A stretch of DNA of 64,000 bases from WHSW01 sp963742205 (GTDB taxonomy: Bacteria > Actinomycetota > Thermoleophilia > Solirubrobacterales > 70-9). Where the stretch lies: positions 418,649 through 482,648 of the forward strand of contig CAVUKZ010000010.1 of the NCBI GenBank assembly GCA_963742205.1, given 5' to 3'. The position numbers were made by a program, and so were the translations under genes. The notes under the pieces were generated by a model. The model searched no databases. It had not been told where the DNA came from and saw only the letters and a program-made list of their open reading frames with translations. The stretch's first letter is position 1. Each line of letters opens with the position of its first letter. Positions 1-10,361 of this stretch are shown piece by piece.

Positions 1-1
1 C

Positions 2-760
2 TCCGCCGCGGCCAAGCCTGACGGGTTACTGCACATCGCGCCCGGCGAGGAGCGGGAGTTCCTTCACCCGCTGCCGATCGAGCGGGTATGGGGCGTGGGC
101 AAGGCGTCCGCGACGAGGCTGCGAACGCACGGGATCGCGACCGTCGGGGACGTCGCCGCGGTCAGCGAGGACGCGCTTGCCGCGATCCTGGGCCGCGCCC
201 ACGGCGCGCGGCTGCACGCGATCGCTGCCGGCGGCCAGTTTCGGCCCGTCCGCTCCGGCCGGGGACGGCGCTCGTTCGGCGCCCAGCGCGCGATCGGCCT
301 GCGCCGCTACGCCCGCGGGGACCTCGAGCGCTCGCTCGACGCGCTCGTCGACCGGGTCACCCGGCGCATGCGCAAGGCCCACCGGGTCGGGCGCACCGTG
401 ATCCTGCGCATGCGCTTTGGCGACTTTGCCCGCGCCAGCCGTTCGTACACCCTGCACGCCCCGACGGCGGAGACGCTGCCGATCCAGGAGGCGGCGCGGG
501 CGCTTCTCTCCTCGGCGCGACCGGTGTACGAGCCGCGCGGGTTGACCATGGTCGGGGTCACCGTCACCAACGTCGAGCCCGACGGCGGCGGCATCCAGCT
601 TCGGCTCCCGGTCACGCGAGCGAACGAGGCGCTCGACGCCGCGCTCGACGAGCTCCGCGACCGTTACGGCGCGACCAGCATCACCCGCGCGACCAACGCC
701 GACCGGCGGCCCGAGCTCGCCGCCGACCTGCTCGCCGGCGAGGAGGAGCCGCGAAACTAG
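2..760 (+). CDS. dinB: DNA polymerase IV (Y-family), C-terminal part
   Basis: The open frame runs in from the window edge, so the 5' end is missing; about 252 residues are visible. The visible part begins just before a KPDGLL motif, then a helix-hairpin-helix thumb segment (GVWGVGKAS region, near residue 30), and then the little-finger domain to the C-terminus, as in DinB. The enzyme performs error-prone translesion synthesis. The catalytic palm with its DxD residues lies outside the window, so activity cannot be judged. The next gene begins 6 nt downstream, which suggests co-transcription. Confidence 0.85.
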   Translation, partial: SAAAKPDGLLHIAPGEEREFLHPLPIERVWGVGKASATRLRTHGIATVGDVAAVSEDALAAILGRAHGARLHAIAAGGQFRPVRSGRGRRSFGAQRAIGLRRYARGDLERSLDALVDRVTRRMRKAHRVGRTVILRMRFGDFARASRSYTLHAPTAETLPIQEAARALLSSARPVYEPRGLTMVGVTVTNVEPDGGGIQLRLPVTRANEALDAALDELRDRYGATSITRATNADRRPELAADLLAGEEEPRN

Positions 761-765
761 TCTCG

Positions 766-1188
766 ATGTGGATCCAGCGGGAGATCGCCCTCGACCCGCG
801 CCCGCGCGGCGTGCACCTCGTCGGCCGCGAGATCCTCGCCGCGCTCCCCGAGCTCGCCGGCGTGCGCGTCGGCCTCCTGCACGTTCACATCCAGCACACC
901 TCGGCCGGCCTGACGCTGAACGAGAACGCGAGCCCGGACGTCCGCGCCGATCTCGAGCGGTGGCTGGACCGCACCGTCCCCGAGGGTGCGGACTACTGGC
1001 GGCATACGCTCGAAGGGCCCGACGACATGCCCGCGCACGTCAAGTCGGTGCTCACCGGATCGTCGGTGACGGTCCCGATCGCCGACGGCACCCTCGCGCT
1101 TGGCACCTGGCAGGGGGTCTACCTGTGCGAGTTCCGCGACCGCGGCGGCCCGCGACGAGTCGTCGCGACCCTCCACGGCGACGGCTAG
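766..1188 (+). CDS. YjbQ family (UPF0047) protein, secondary thiamine-phosphate synthase-like
   Basis: The protein has 140 residues, the usual size for the single-domain YjbQ family. Conserved stretches are visible: HIQHTSAGLT at residues 41-50, NENAS at 52-56, DMPAHVKS at 87-94 and GTWQGVYLCEFR at 113-124. The family forms trimers with a His-lined site and has a weak secondary thiamine-phosphate synthase activity; its physiological role is not settled. The ATG lies 6 nt after the dinB stop. Identity is clear from the motifs; substrate is not. Confidence 0.85.
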   Translation: MWIQREIALDPRPRGVHLVGREILAALPELAGVRVGLLHVHIQHTSAGLTLNENASPDVRADLERWLDRTVPEGADYWRHTLEGPDDMPAHVKSVLTGSSVTVPIADGTLALGTWQGVYLCEFRDRGGPRRVVATLHGDG

Positions 1189-1197
1189 GCTGCCCGC

Positions 1198-1617
1198 GTG
1201 CCGAAGCGAGTCGTCCACACCTGCATCCGAGTTGTCGACGAGGAGGCGTCGGTCCGTTTCTACGAGCTGCTCGGATTCGAGCGCCGTGGCCGGCTCGTCT
1301 TCGACTCGGCCTACAACGTCTATCTCGGCCTTCCCGGCGAGGGCGACGAGCTGGAGCTGACGGTGAACGTGGGCCGCTCCGAGCCCTACGACCTCGGGGA
1401 CGGCTACAACCACCTGGCGCTCACGGTCGACGACCTCGACGCCCTGCTCGCCGACCTCGCCGAGCACGGGATCGAGCCGGAGAAGGCGCCGTTCGCGCCG
1501 GGCGGGCGCGAGGACGTGGGCAGGATCTGCTTCGTCGCGGACCCCGACGGCTACCGGATCGAGCTCATCGACGGCGGCGAGTTCCCGACCCCGCAGGACC
1601 CCCCGAACCCGACGTGA
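1198..1617 (+). CDS. VOC-family glyoxalase/lactoylglutathione lyase-like protein
   Basis: The protein has 139 residues and starts with GTG 9 nt after the YjbQ gene. It shows the paired beta-alpha-beta-beta-beta modules of the vicinal oxygen chelate fold, with likely metal ligands His7, Glu53, His72 and Glu122 (the last in YRIELID), the H/E/H/E pattern of glyoxalase I. Known members isomerise the hemithioacetal of methylglyoxal, but other VOC reactions are possible. Actinobacteria usually lack glutathione, so a mycothiol adduct could be the substrate; that is inference. Confidence 0.8.
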   Translation: MPKRVVHTCIRVVDEEASVRFYELLGFERRGRLVFDSAYNVYLGLPGEGDELELTVNVGRSEPYDLGDGYNHLALTVDDLDALLADLAEHGIEPEKAPFAPGGREDVGRICFVADPDGYRIELIDGGEFPTPQDPPNPT

Positions 1618-1645
1618 GGGTCGTGCTCTCGGCGCTCGCTCCGGC

Positions 1646-4600
1646 CTAGGCCGAGGCCGCCTCCATCGAGGGCTCGTCGGACTCGGACTCGATCGTGCCG
1701 TCGCCCTCGACCTCGACCTCGGGCGGCAGCTCGCCACCGCGGTCGGTGCCGGCGATCAGCTCGTCGCCCTTCTTCTCCGCGGGCACGAAGCCTGACTTCA
1801 TGCCGAAGTAGACCGCCTGCGGGTGGTGGGCGATGATCGCCGCCGTCGACTGCTCGGGCTCGAGCGCGTAGCCGCCCGGAGAGCGAGATCCCGATCTCCG
1901 ACATCCCGAGCAGGCGCTCGACCTTCTCGTGCTCGGACTGGTCCGGGCAGGCCGGATAGCCCCAGGAGTAGCGGCGGCCCTGGTCAGGGTCGATCCCGAG
2001 CCCGCGCCGAACCTCGGCGTGCAGCCACTCGGCCAGGCCCTCGGCCGCCTGCACCCCGAGCCCGTGCGTGAAGAGCTGCTCGGCGAACTCCCCCTCGCGC
2101 TCGAGCTCCGTGATCCGCTCGGTGACCTCCGGGCCGACGGTCACCGCCTGCAGCGCCACGACGTCCCGCTCGCCGCTGTCCGACGGGGACGGTAGAAGTC
2201 GGCGAGGCAGATGCGGTCGTGGCGCGGTTGGCGCGGGAAGACGAGCCGCTCGATCTCGCGGTCGTGGTCGTCGGGGTCGAAGATCACCAGCTCGTTGCCG
2301 TCGGAGTTGCAGGGGAAGTAGCCGAGCCGGACCCTGGGATTCAGGTAGTCCTGCTCGCGCCACATGCGCTCCAGCTTCGGGGCGAAGCCCTCATCGCCGT
2401 CGTGGCCCTCGACGATCTGGCGCCACTCCTCGCCCTTCTTGCCGCGGCCGCCCCAGTGGAGCTTGAAGAGCACGTGGCGGTCGAGATACGGGAACACGTC
2501 GTCGAGGTCGACGTCGATCTCGCGCGCGCCCCAGAAGGGCGGGGTCGGGATCGGGTTGTCGGTCTCCACCGCCGAGCGCACGGAGTCGTCCGTCACGGGC
2601 GGGCCGGTGTCAACCTCGACCGGGCGGACGCGAAGCTCGTGCGCCTCGTCGCGGATCTTCGCCACCAGCGCCTCGCGCGCCGCCTCGTCGATCAGCGCGT
2701 CGACCGTGTCGAGCCCGGCGAAGGCGTCCTTGCAGTAGAAGACCCCCGGCTCGTAGACCTCGTCGGACTCCTTGCCGTGCGGGTAGAGGACGCGCCGGCC
2801 GAAGTCGCGGTTGATCGCCGCGCCCCCGATCAGCACCGGGAACCCGAGCCCGCGCTCGTGCAGCTCGGCGATGCAGGCGGGCATCTGCTTGGAGGTCGAG
2901 ACCAGCAGCGCCGAGAGCCCGATCGCGTCGGCCTCGTGCTCGACCGCCGCGTCGATGATCGTGTCGATCGGGACCTGCTTGCCGAGGTCGACCACGGTGT
3001 ATCCGTTGTTGGTGAGGATCGTGTTGACCAGCGACTTGCCGATGTCGTGGACGTCTCCGAACACGGTCGCGATCACGACCTTGCCCTTCGTGTGCCCCTC
3101 GATCCGGTCGAGGTAGTTCTCGAGCTGCGCCACGGCGCGCTTCATCACCTCGGCCGACTGGAGCACGAACGGCAGGATCAGCTCGCCGGCGCCGAACTTG
3201 TCGCCGACCTCCTTCATCGCCGGCAGCAGGACGCCGTTGAGGGTCGGGACGGCGCCGATCTTCTCCACCGAGCGGTCGATCCACTCCTCGACCCCGTCCT
3301 TCTTGCGCCGCAGGATGTGCCAGTGCAGGGCCTCCTCGGGCTCCATGTCGGCGGTCGGGTCCTCGGCCTCGTCGGCCGCCTCCTCCCCCTTGGACTCGAA
3401 GTGCGCGATGAAGCGCTCGAGCGCGTCGTCGCGGCGGTTGTAGACGAGGTCGTCGGCGAGCTCGCGCTCGTTCTCGGGAATCTCGCCGTAGGGGGTGATG
3501 TGGTTCGGGTTGACCATCGCGAGGTCGAGCCCGGCCTCGACGCAGTGATGGAGGAAGACCGAGTTGAGGACCGCGCGCGCGGGCTGCCCGACCCCGAACG
3601 ACACGTTGGAGACCCCCAGCGAGGTCTTCACGCCACCGATCTCGGACTTGATCCGGCGGATGCCCTCGATCGTCTCGACCGCCGAGGGCTTCCACTCGTC
3701 GTCGCCCGTGGTCAGGGTGAACGTGAGCGCGTCGAAGATCAGCAACTCGGGATCGAGCCCGTGCTCGTCGCAGGCGAGCTCCTTGATCCGCTGCGCGATC
3801 TCGACCTTGCGCTCGGCCGTCTTCGCCATCCCGACCTCGTCGATCGTCAGCGCGATCAGCGCCGCGCCGTGGGCGCGGGCGAGCGGCACGACCGTGTCGA
3901 GCTTGTCGCGCCCGGCCTCGAGGTTCACCGAGTTGACGATCGCCCGGCCCGGGGTCCGCTCGAGCGCCGCCTTGATGACGTCGGGCTCGGTCGAATCGAT
4001 CTGCAGCGGGGCCGGCTGGGTCAGCGAGACCCGCTTCGCCACCTCCGCCATCTGCTCGTCCTCGTCCTGGCGCTCGGTGAGCGCAACGCAGAGGTCGAGC
4101 ACGTGGGCGCCGCCGTTGACCTGGTCCTCGGCGACCTGCAACAGGCCGTCGTAGTCGTCGGCGAGCAGCAGCTCCTTGGCCTTGCGCGAGCCCTGTGAGT
4201 TGACCCGCTCGCCCACGAGGGTGGGCGCCGGCTCCTGGGCCAGCGCGGTCGAGGTCATCATGCTGGAGACCTCCGGCGGGCCGGGCTCGGGGCGCTTTGC
4301 GGGCACGCGGCCGCCGACGCGCTCGGCGAGCGCGCGGATGTGGTCGGGCGTGGTCCCGCAGCAGCCGCCGACGATGGACACGTCGTGGCGCTCGACGAAC
4401 TCGCCGAGCACCTTCGAGATCTGCTCGGGGGTCTCGGGGAAGATCGTCTCGCCGTCCGGACCCTGCAGCGGCAGGCCCGCGTTCGGGATGCAGTGCACGG
4501 GCAGCGGCGAGCGCTCGCCGAGGAAGCGGATCGCGTCGCGCATGTCCTCGGGCCCGGTCGAGCAGTTGAGCCCGATCACGTCGACCTCCAGCGCGTACAG

Positions 4601-5257
4601 CGTCGTCAGCACCGCCTGGATGTCGGTGCCGAGCAGCATCTTGCCGCCCTGCGGCAGCAGCGAGACCGAGGTCTGAATCGGCAGCGTCCGCCCGGCTTCG
4701 ACGAACGCCTCGCGGGCGCCGAACACGGCCGCCTTGACCTCGAGGATGTCCTGCGCGGTCTCGATGATGATCAGGTCGGCGCCGCCCGCGACCAGGCCCC
4801 GGGCCTGCTCGGCGAAGACGTCGGCGAGCTCGCGGAAGGTGATCCCGCCGAGGGTCGGGTCGTCCGAGGCCGGCAGGTAGCCGGTGGGACCGATCGACCC
4901 GGCAACGAAGCGCGCCTCGCCCGCAGCCTTGCGCGCGATCTCCGCCGCCTTGGTGTTGATCTCGAGCGTGTGCTCGCCGAGGCCCCACTCGTCGAGCTTG
5001 ATCCGCGAGCCCTGGAAGGTGTCGGTCTCGACCACCTCGGCCCCGGCCTCGAGCATCGACGTATGGACGCCCTCGATTACGTCCGGGCGGTTCAGCACCA
5101 GGGCCTCGTGGCATTTGCCCTCGAGCCCGCCGTAGTCCTCGCTCGAGAGGTCGAACTGCTCCAGGGTCGCGCCCATGCCGCCGTCGAAGACGACGACGCG
5201 GTCACGTATCGCGGCGAGAAAGTCTCTGTCTGTGGCGGGCAGTCGAGTCACCTCCAT
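1646..5257 (-). CDS. metH: Cobalamin-dependent methionine synthase, interrupted by two frameshifts
   Basis: About 1,203 residues, full length for MetH. In order: homocysteine-binding domain with zinc-ligand motifs GLNCSTGP and GGCCGTTP, pterin (methyl-tetrahydrofolate) domain, cap domain, B12 domain with DVHDIGK, then the AdoMet-binding activation domain ending ...EPSMEAASA. The frame breaks twice in the activation domain: one base appears missing near 2180-2186 (after CLADFYRP) and one extra near 1873-1878 (ISLSG into GYALEPEQS). Both sides continue as good MetH sequence, so sequencing error is likely. The start is uncertain: ATG at 5257, or a CTG at 5242 preceded by a perfect GGAGGTGA. A SAM riboswitch lies just upstream. 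Confidence 0.92.
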
Positions 5258-5352
5258 CGATCCCGGCTGTCGCACCGTGCCTTGCTCCGGGGAGTTCGGC
5301 GGTTGCGGCGGCGTCCTCGGTCCGGGTCCCTCAGCCGCTCCAGATGGTCAGG
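5254..5352 (-). promoter_or_regulatory. SAM-I clan riboswitch upstream of metH
   Basis: Read on the minus strand, the leader contains the SAM-I core in order: GAGCGGC (5340-5334), GAGGGA, GGACCGAGGA, a P2 return strand GCCGC, GCAACC, a P3 hairpin (GCC...CTCC/GGAG...GGC), and GGTGCGACA just before the coding region. CCATC at 5349-5345 can pair with GATGG at 5258-5254 to close P1. Little sequence is left for P4, so this resembles a shortened SAM-I or SAM-I/IV variant. The P1 3' strand overlaps the metH ATG and the start of GGAGGTGA, which suggests translational repression when SAM is abundant. Folding was done by eye. Confidence 0.72.
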
Positions 5353-5387
5353 CAAGGATAGCGGCGTTGGGCCGCTATTGCGGGGGA

Positions 5388-7686
5388 TTATCCGTTCTCG
5401 GCGGCCCCGGCGGGGCGCAGCCGCGCGGGACCGGCGGAGAGCGCGCGCAGCCGCATGTCCTGCCAGGTGACGCCCTCGCGCACGAGCGCGGGCAGGCCGA
5501 GTGCAACGGCGGTGGCGATCTCCACCGCCTGCAGGATCACGCCGTAGGCGAGCGCGTCGGCGGTGCTGACCCCAAAGCCCGTGGTCAGGACGCTGATCGT
5601 CGCCAGCTGGAAGACGCCGATGTTCGACGGGGTCGCGGGCACGACGGCCGTCACGTTGACGGCGAAGAGCACCGCCGCGGCAGCCCCGATCCCGACCCTG
5701 GCCATCGAGGCCGAGGGCCGTGAACAGCGCGTCGCAGGCGAGCAGCTGGAGTCCCCACGCGCCGAGCTGGGCGACGGCCGCGGCCGATCCCCGGCGCGGG
5801 TCGCGGAAGACCACCAACCCGCGGCGCACCTTGACCAGGGCGTCGCGGACGGCGACGATCAGGCGCGCGACGCGACCGGAGCCGGCGCGCTTGACGACCG
5901 TCGGCGCGAGCACCACGGCCACCAGCAACAAAAGCGGTGCAAGGCTGAAGATGAACAGCCGCTCGGAGCTCGAGTGAAAGAGGTCGGTGGCGTTGACGAT
6001 GATCACGCCGAGGCCGACCAGGGCGACGAGGTTGAGCACCGACTGCGAGACGAGCGTCCCGAGCAGCACCGGCAGCGTCTCGCGCAGGCGTCCGGTGCGC
6101 CGTGCGAGCACCGTGGCCCGCGCCGGCTCGCCGAGGCGCGCCGGCAGGGTGGCCGACATGAGGACGCCGACCATGGTCGCCGAGGCGACGTCGCGGCGCC
6201 GCAGCCGCGCCGTCGGCATCGCCGCCTTCGCGATCGAGAACCACGCGCTCGCGCGCAGGAACATCGACGACATCATCAGCGCGGTCGCGATCAGGACCCA
6301 GCTCACGTCCGAGCGCACGATGCTGCTCAGCACCTGGTCGACGCCAACCCGGCGAGCGGCCAAGTAGGTCAGCCCGAGCCCGACGATCGCGGCCACAACG
6401 ACGCCGATCCGGCGCGCCGTCCGGTAGCGGCCCGCGGCGCGCGGCGGCGCGGGATCGAGCGAGGGCAGGCGCTTGGCGCGCACCCGCGGGCGACCGTCGT
6501 TTGGCGTCAGGCCGATCCGGCGGGCGATCCGGTCGCTTGAGGTCCGTGGCGCCTCCACCGCGCGCGCCCGCTCGTAGACGCCCTCCACCTCGGCCGCGAC
6601 GCGCGGCCAGGCGTAGCGCTGCGCCGACTCGCGCGCGGCGATCGACATCCGGGCCAGTCGCTCGGGCGAGCGGCTCAGCTCCTGCAGGCGCTCGGCGAGC
6701 CGCTGCGGGTCCGCGGGCGGCACGAGCAGGCCGTCGTGGCCGTCGCTGACGACGTCGGCGTAGCCGGCGATGTTGGACGCCAGCACGGGCGTGCCGGCGG
6801 CGAAGGCCTCGGTGAGCACCATGCCGAAGCTCTCGCCGGCCAGCGAGGGGGCGCAGAGCAGGTCGGCCTCGCCGAGCCGCCGCCAGAGCTCGTCGTCGGC
6901 GACTCGGCCCAGGGCCTCGATCCGCTCCAGCGACGCCGGGTCGGCGATGTAGCGGCGAACCTCGGCCGACTCGGCTCCGACCACCACCAGGCGGGCGTTC
7001 TCATGCTCGATCAGAGCCTCGAACGCGCTCAGCAGCACCGGCAGTCCCTTGCGCTCCTCGGGACGCCCGACGAAGACCAGGCGCAGCTCGTCGGCGGGCG
7101 GCTTGGGCCCGCGCGGGGCCGCGGCGACGTCGACGCCGTTCGGGATCACCTCATAGGTGCCCCCGAACCAGCGCCGCCCGGTCCAGGCGGCGGCCTCGGA
7201 GACCGCGATGCGCCCGGAGAGCTGGTTGAGCTTGCGGCGCATGCCGGCGAGCGTCGCCACGTGGTTGAGCACGGGCTTGGTCGAGTAGGCGTGGAACGTG
7301 GCGACCACCGGGGCGCCCGGATAGGAGCACGCGTCCCAGCTCACCGGGCCGGCCGGCGGTTCGTGCACGTGGACGACGTCGGGATCGAACTCGCGCAGCG
7401 CCCGCCGCATCCGGGTGACGCCGTCGGGGAAGATGCCGATGTTGGAGACCGAGCCGTTGGCGCCGAAGGCCTTCGTTCGGGCGAGCGGGACCACGTAGTC
7501 GGGCAGCTCGCCGAGCCCCGGGTCGGCACGGTGAAGCAGCCGGTTGATCCGGTCGGGCGGGTCGTGGGGGGCGAGCACCCGAGGCTCGTGGCCGCGTGCC
7601 ATGAGCTCGCCGGCCAGGGCGTCGACGTGCCCGTTCACACCCCCCGGATATGCCCACGAGTAAGGCGTGACGATCGCTATGCGCAC
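5388..7686 (-). CDS. PimA-like GT4 glycosyltransferase fused to a flippase-like membrane domain (one frameshift)
   Basis: About 765 residues from GTG at 7686. The first ~390 residues are a GT4 enzyme: MRIAIVTPYSWAYPGGV-type start with the GGVNGH loop, HVHEPP, GRPEERKG, and the donor-site E-x7-E in ESFGMVLTEAFAAG. The rest (from ~residue 410) has several membrane helices and the PATPSNIG motif of the lysylphosphatidylglycerol-synthase/AglD-type flippase domain (PF03706). One extra base near 5704-5712 breaks the frame; the last ~105 residues follow in the neighbouring frame. Inference: one polypeptide both adds a sugar to a lipid carrier and supports its membrane transfer. It lies 20 nt after the next upstream gene, as in an operon. 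Confidence 0.8.
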
Positions 7687-7706
7687 CAGTCGATGGTACC
7701 CATTGG

Positions 7707-9566
7707 CTACCCGGGAACGCCTTCCTTTCTTAAAGCCCAGAAAAACCCTGCAAAAACCGCCAAATACACGGTCCCGATCACGAGCAAAACCGAGCCCGAG
7801 TCGTTCGCGACCGTGCCCACCAGGACCCCGGCCAGCGCGCCCAGGAAGCCGGCTCTGGCGGCCCATCGACCCTCGAACCAGCCGAGTACCTGGCGGCGCT
7901 TGATCACGGCGGCAATCAGGAGGACTACGGCGGCCACCAGCAGCTCGGGATAGACGGGGTGGGTGAACGTGTGAGCCATGAGCGTCACCCGTCGGTCGAG
8001 GACATCGAGCACGTCGCCGGCGTCACCGGCGCCGAGCACCGAGCGGGTCAGGTGGGCGCCGCCGAGCACGAGGTCCACCACGATCAGCGCGAGCAGCGCC
8101 GCCAACCCTCCGCCGGCGACGATCGCGATCGCCCGGCGACGCTCCAGTCGCAGGGCCAGCACGGCCGCGGTCGCGGCGCCCACCCCGAGCACGATCGCCG
8201 CGCCGACGTCGGCACCGAAGCGGCCGGGCGCGAACGCGGCGGCGGCGGCGAGCGCGACGCCGACGAACCAGCCCGCGGCGGCGCGCGGGCTCGGTGGGCC
8301 CCGGTTCTCGAGCCACGCCCCCGTCCCGACCAGCGTCAGCGTCGTCAGGATCGCCTCGAGTTCGTTGCCGATGCCGAAGAAGCGCACCCCGGCGCCCGGG
8401 TTGGGCCCGAGCACCGAGAACGCGGTCAGCGGCGACCCCGCGACCACATCGACCGCGTACGCGGCCACGCTGAGCCCGCAGGCGAGCGCCAGCGCTGCGC
8501 AGGGCGCCATGCCCCGATCCGCGGCCAGCGCGAGCAGGGGCGCGCAGATCCCGACGACGAACGCCGACATCATCGGGCCCGCGTCCGGCGCCGCCAGCAG
8601 GAGCAACAGCAGCGGAGTCCAGGCGCACGCGAGCGCCAGCAGGCGAAGCGCGGTCCGGGCCCCGCTCCGCCCCCAGGCGAGCGCCGCGAGCCCGGTCGCG
8701 AGCAGCCAGATGCCCAGCGGCAGCAGGACGACGGTGTCACGGCTCGGGCGGTGACCCAGCCGCGACTCCAGCTCGGCGACGCCCCCGGGATCGCGGTCGC
8801 CGGCGACCTCGATCGCGCTGCCCTTGACCTCGGACGGGACGGCCACGCCGAGCCGGTCGAGGACCGTCGGCGCGATGTCGGTGCTGATCACGAGCCCGTC
8901 CGTGCGCGTCGAGTCGGAGGTCAGGTCACCCTCGCCGAGCCCTGCGACTCCTGCCGGCAGCAGCTGCTGCTCGGAGTCGGTCCCGTCGGCAATCGCGATC
9001 AGCATGTCGTCGGGGCCGAGCCGGCCGGCGAGCGCCGCCAGCTGGCCGGGGCCGAGCCGCGTGACGGTGAGGCCCGGCCCGCAGCCGGACGAGCAATCGT
9101 TGGCGTCGACCGCTCGCGCCGCCCCGTCACGGTCGACCCCGATCAGCGACGCGAGCCCGCCGCGCTCGTCGACCGCGACCGGGATCCCGGCGTCCTCGAG
9201 CGTTGAGCCGAGCAGCCCGGGAACGATCTGCGCGGGCGCGCTCTCGGCGCGCTCGAGCACCTGCTGCCACGCGGCCGGCGGCACCCGGCCGCCGGTGAAC
9301 TCGAGCGGCGGCAGCGGCCCGTCGTAGAGCGTCTCGTTGACCCGGTTTCCCTGGCTGGTGTCGAGCCAGGTCTGCGCCCGCGGGACGCTGCCCAGCCCGG
9401 CGCTCACGAGGCCCGGCGCGAGGCCGGGCACGGCGGCGATCTCACTGACCGTGGTCCCAAACGGGAGCACCGCGATCACCACCCGCGCCTCGTGGCCGGC
9501 AGGGGCCTGGGCGCCAGCCGCCGGGGCCGCCCAGAGCGCGAGGCCCCCCAGGAGGGGCGCTAGCAT
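7707..9566 (-). CDS. Large membrane protein with N-terminal extracellular domain, function unknown
   Basis: 619 residues from ATG 9566, which begins a clear signal peptide (MLAPLLGGLALWAAPAAGAQA). Residues ~25-280 form an extracytoplasmic domain whose segment TDGLVISTDIAPTVLDRLG recalls the alkaline-phosphatase/sulfatase-like fold, but I see no metal-ligand set. Residues ~285-619 contain about ten hydrophobic helices, including GAGVRFFGIGNELEA. An in-frame ATG at 9611 would overlap the divergent hemQ gene, so 9566 is preferred, leaving 7 bp between the two starts. The glycosyltransferase-flippase gene follows after 20 nt, suggesting an envelope role. I do not recognise a named family. Confidence 0.65.
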   Translation of the reverse strand: MLAPLLGGLALWAAPAAGAQAPAGHEARVVIAVLPFGTTVSEIAAVPGLAPGLVSAGLGSVPRAQTWLDTSQGNRVNETLYDGPLPPLEFTGGRVPPAAWQQVLERAESAPAQIVPGLLGSTLEDAGIPVAVDERGGLASLIGVDRDGAARAVDANDCSSGCGPGLTVTRLGPGQLAALAGRLGPDDMLIAIADGTDSEQQLLPAGVAGLGEGDLTSDSTRTDGLVISTDIAPTVLDRLGVAVPSEVKGSAIEVAGDRDPGGVAELESRLGHRPSRDTVVLLPLGIWLLATGLAALAWGRSGARTALRLLALACAWTPLLLLLLAAPDAGPMMSAFVVGICAPLLALAADRGMAPCAALALACGLSVAAYAVDVVAGSPLTAFSVLGPNPGAGVRFFGIGNELEAILTTLTLVGTGAWLENRGPPSPRAAAGWFVGVALAAAAAFAPGRFGADVGAAIVLGVGAATAAVLALRLERRRAIAIVAGGGLAALLALIVVDLVLGGAHLTRSVLGAGDAGDVLDVLDRRVTLMAHTFTHPVYPELLVAAVVLLIAAVIKRRQVLGWFEGRWAARAGFLGALAGVLVGTVANDSGSVLLVIGTVYLAVFAGFFWALRKEGVPG

Positions 9567-9573
9567 CGCGACG

Positions 9574-10269
9574 ATGGCCGATCGCACGTTTGCCAAGTTC
9601 ACCTTCTTCAAGCTGGATCCCGCCTGGCAGCGTCGCGATCCCGTGGCGCGGGCGGAGGATAAACGGGAGTTCCTCGCCGCCTGCGAGGACTACGCCGTGG
9701 ATCGCAGCCTGCGGGCCTACTCGACCGTCGGCACCCGCGGCGACACGGACCTGATGGTGCTCGCCCAGAGCCCCGTGCTGGCCGACATCCACACGTTCCA
9801 CGTGGTGCTCGCCCAGAGCGGACTGGCCAAGTGGATGTCGATCCCCCACTCCTACCTCGCGATGACCAAGCCCTCCCCGTACTCGGACTCCGAGGCGCGG
9901 CCCGAGATCTGCGTCTCCGATCGCAAGTACTGCATCGTCTACCCGCTCGATAAGAAGCGCGAGTGGTACCGGCTGTCGCTCGAGGAGCGCCGACGGGTCA
10001 TGGCCGAGCACATCGCCATCGGGCGCCGTTACCCGGAGATCACGATCAACACCGCCTACTCGTTCGGCCTCGACGACCAGGAGTTCGTGGTCTCGTTCGA
10101 GTGCGATGACCCGGGCGAGTTCCTCGACCTCGTCCAGGAGCTGCGCGGCTCCGAGTCGAGCGCGTACACGCTGCGCGACATCCCGATCTTCACCTGCATG
10201 GCGATGTCGGTGGGCCGCGCCCTCGACGCGCTCGACGGCGCCGCCACCTCACGCCCCGCGCTGGCCTGA
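9574..10269 (+). CDS. hemQ: Coproheme decarboxylase HemQ/ChdC (chlorite dismutase family)
   Basis: 231 residues from ATG 9574, with GGAGGGG upstream at 9551-9557. The chlorite dismutase-like fold is recognisable from SYLAMTKPSPY (93-103), YPLDKKREWY (123-132), MAEHIAIGRRYP (143-154) and SFGLDDQEFVVSFECDDP (163-180). His146 matches the proximal heme ligand and Tyr119 lies 27 residues earlier, the spacing of the catalytic tyrosine in HemQ. In actinobacteria HemQ converts coproheme III to heme b in the last step of the coproporphyrin-dependent pathway. The other pathway genes are not in the window. The gene ends at a hairpin terminator. Confidence 0.88.
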   Translation: MADRTFAKFTFFKLDPAWQRRDPVARAEDKREFLAACEDYAVDRSLRAYSTVGTRGDTDLMVLAQSPVLADIHTFHVVLAQSGLAKWMSIPHSYLAMTKPSPYSDSEARPEICVSDRKYCIVYPLDKKREWYRLSLEERRRVMAEHIAIGRRYPEITINTAYSFGLDDQEFVVSFECDDPGEFLDLVQELRGSESSAYTLRDIPIFTCMAMSVGRALDALDGAATSRPALA

Positions 10270-10293
10270 GGCCCCGGCTGGTTCGCCCGGACC

Positions 10294-10324
10294 CACGTTC
10301 GCCGTCGAGGAGACGGTGAACGTG
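10294..10324. terminator. Hairpin terminator between convergent genes
   Basis: CACGTTCGCCGTC and GACGGTGAACGTG form a 13-pair stem with one G-T wobble and a 5-nt loop. It sits between the hemQ stop and the stop of the convergent DUF6636 gene and could serve both directions. There is no T-run, as is common at very high GC. Confidence 0.65.
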
Positions 10325-10361
10325 ACACCCCGGCGCACTCGATGCGCCAGGCCGAGCGCCC

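Noticed and set aside
2219..4198. Long open frame (659 codons) on the plus strand opposite metH
   Set aside because: It is the antisense shadow of a strongly conserved MetH; its Val/Asp/Leu-rich translation has no domain motif and is typical of high-GC mirror frames.
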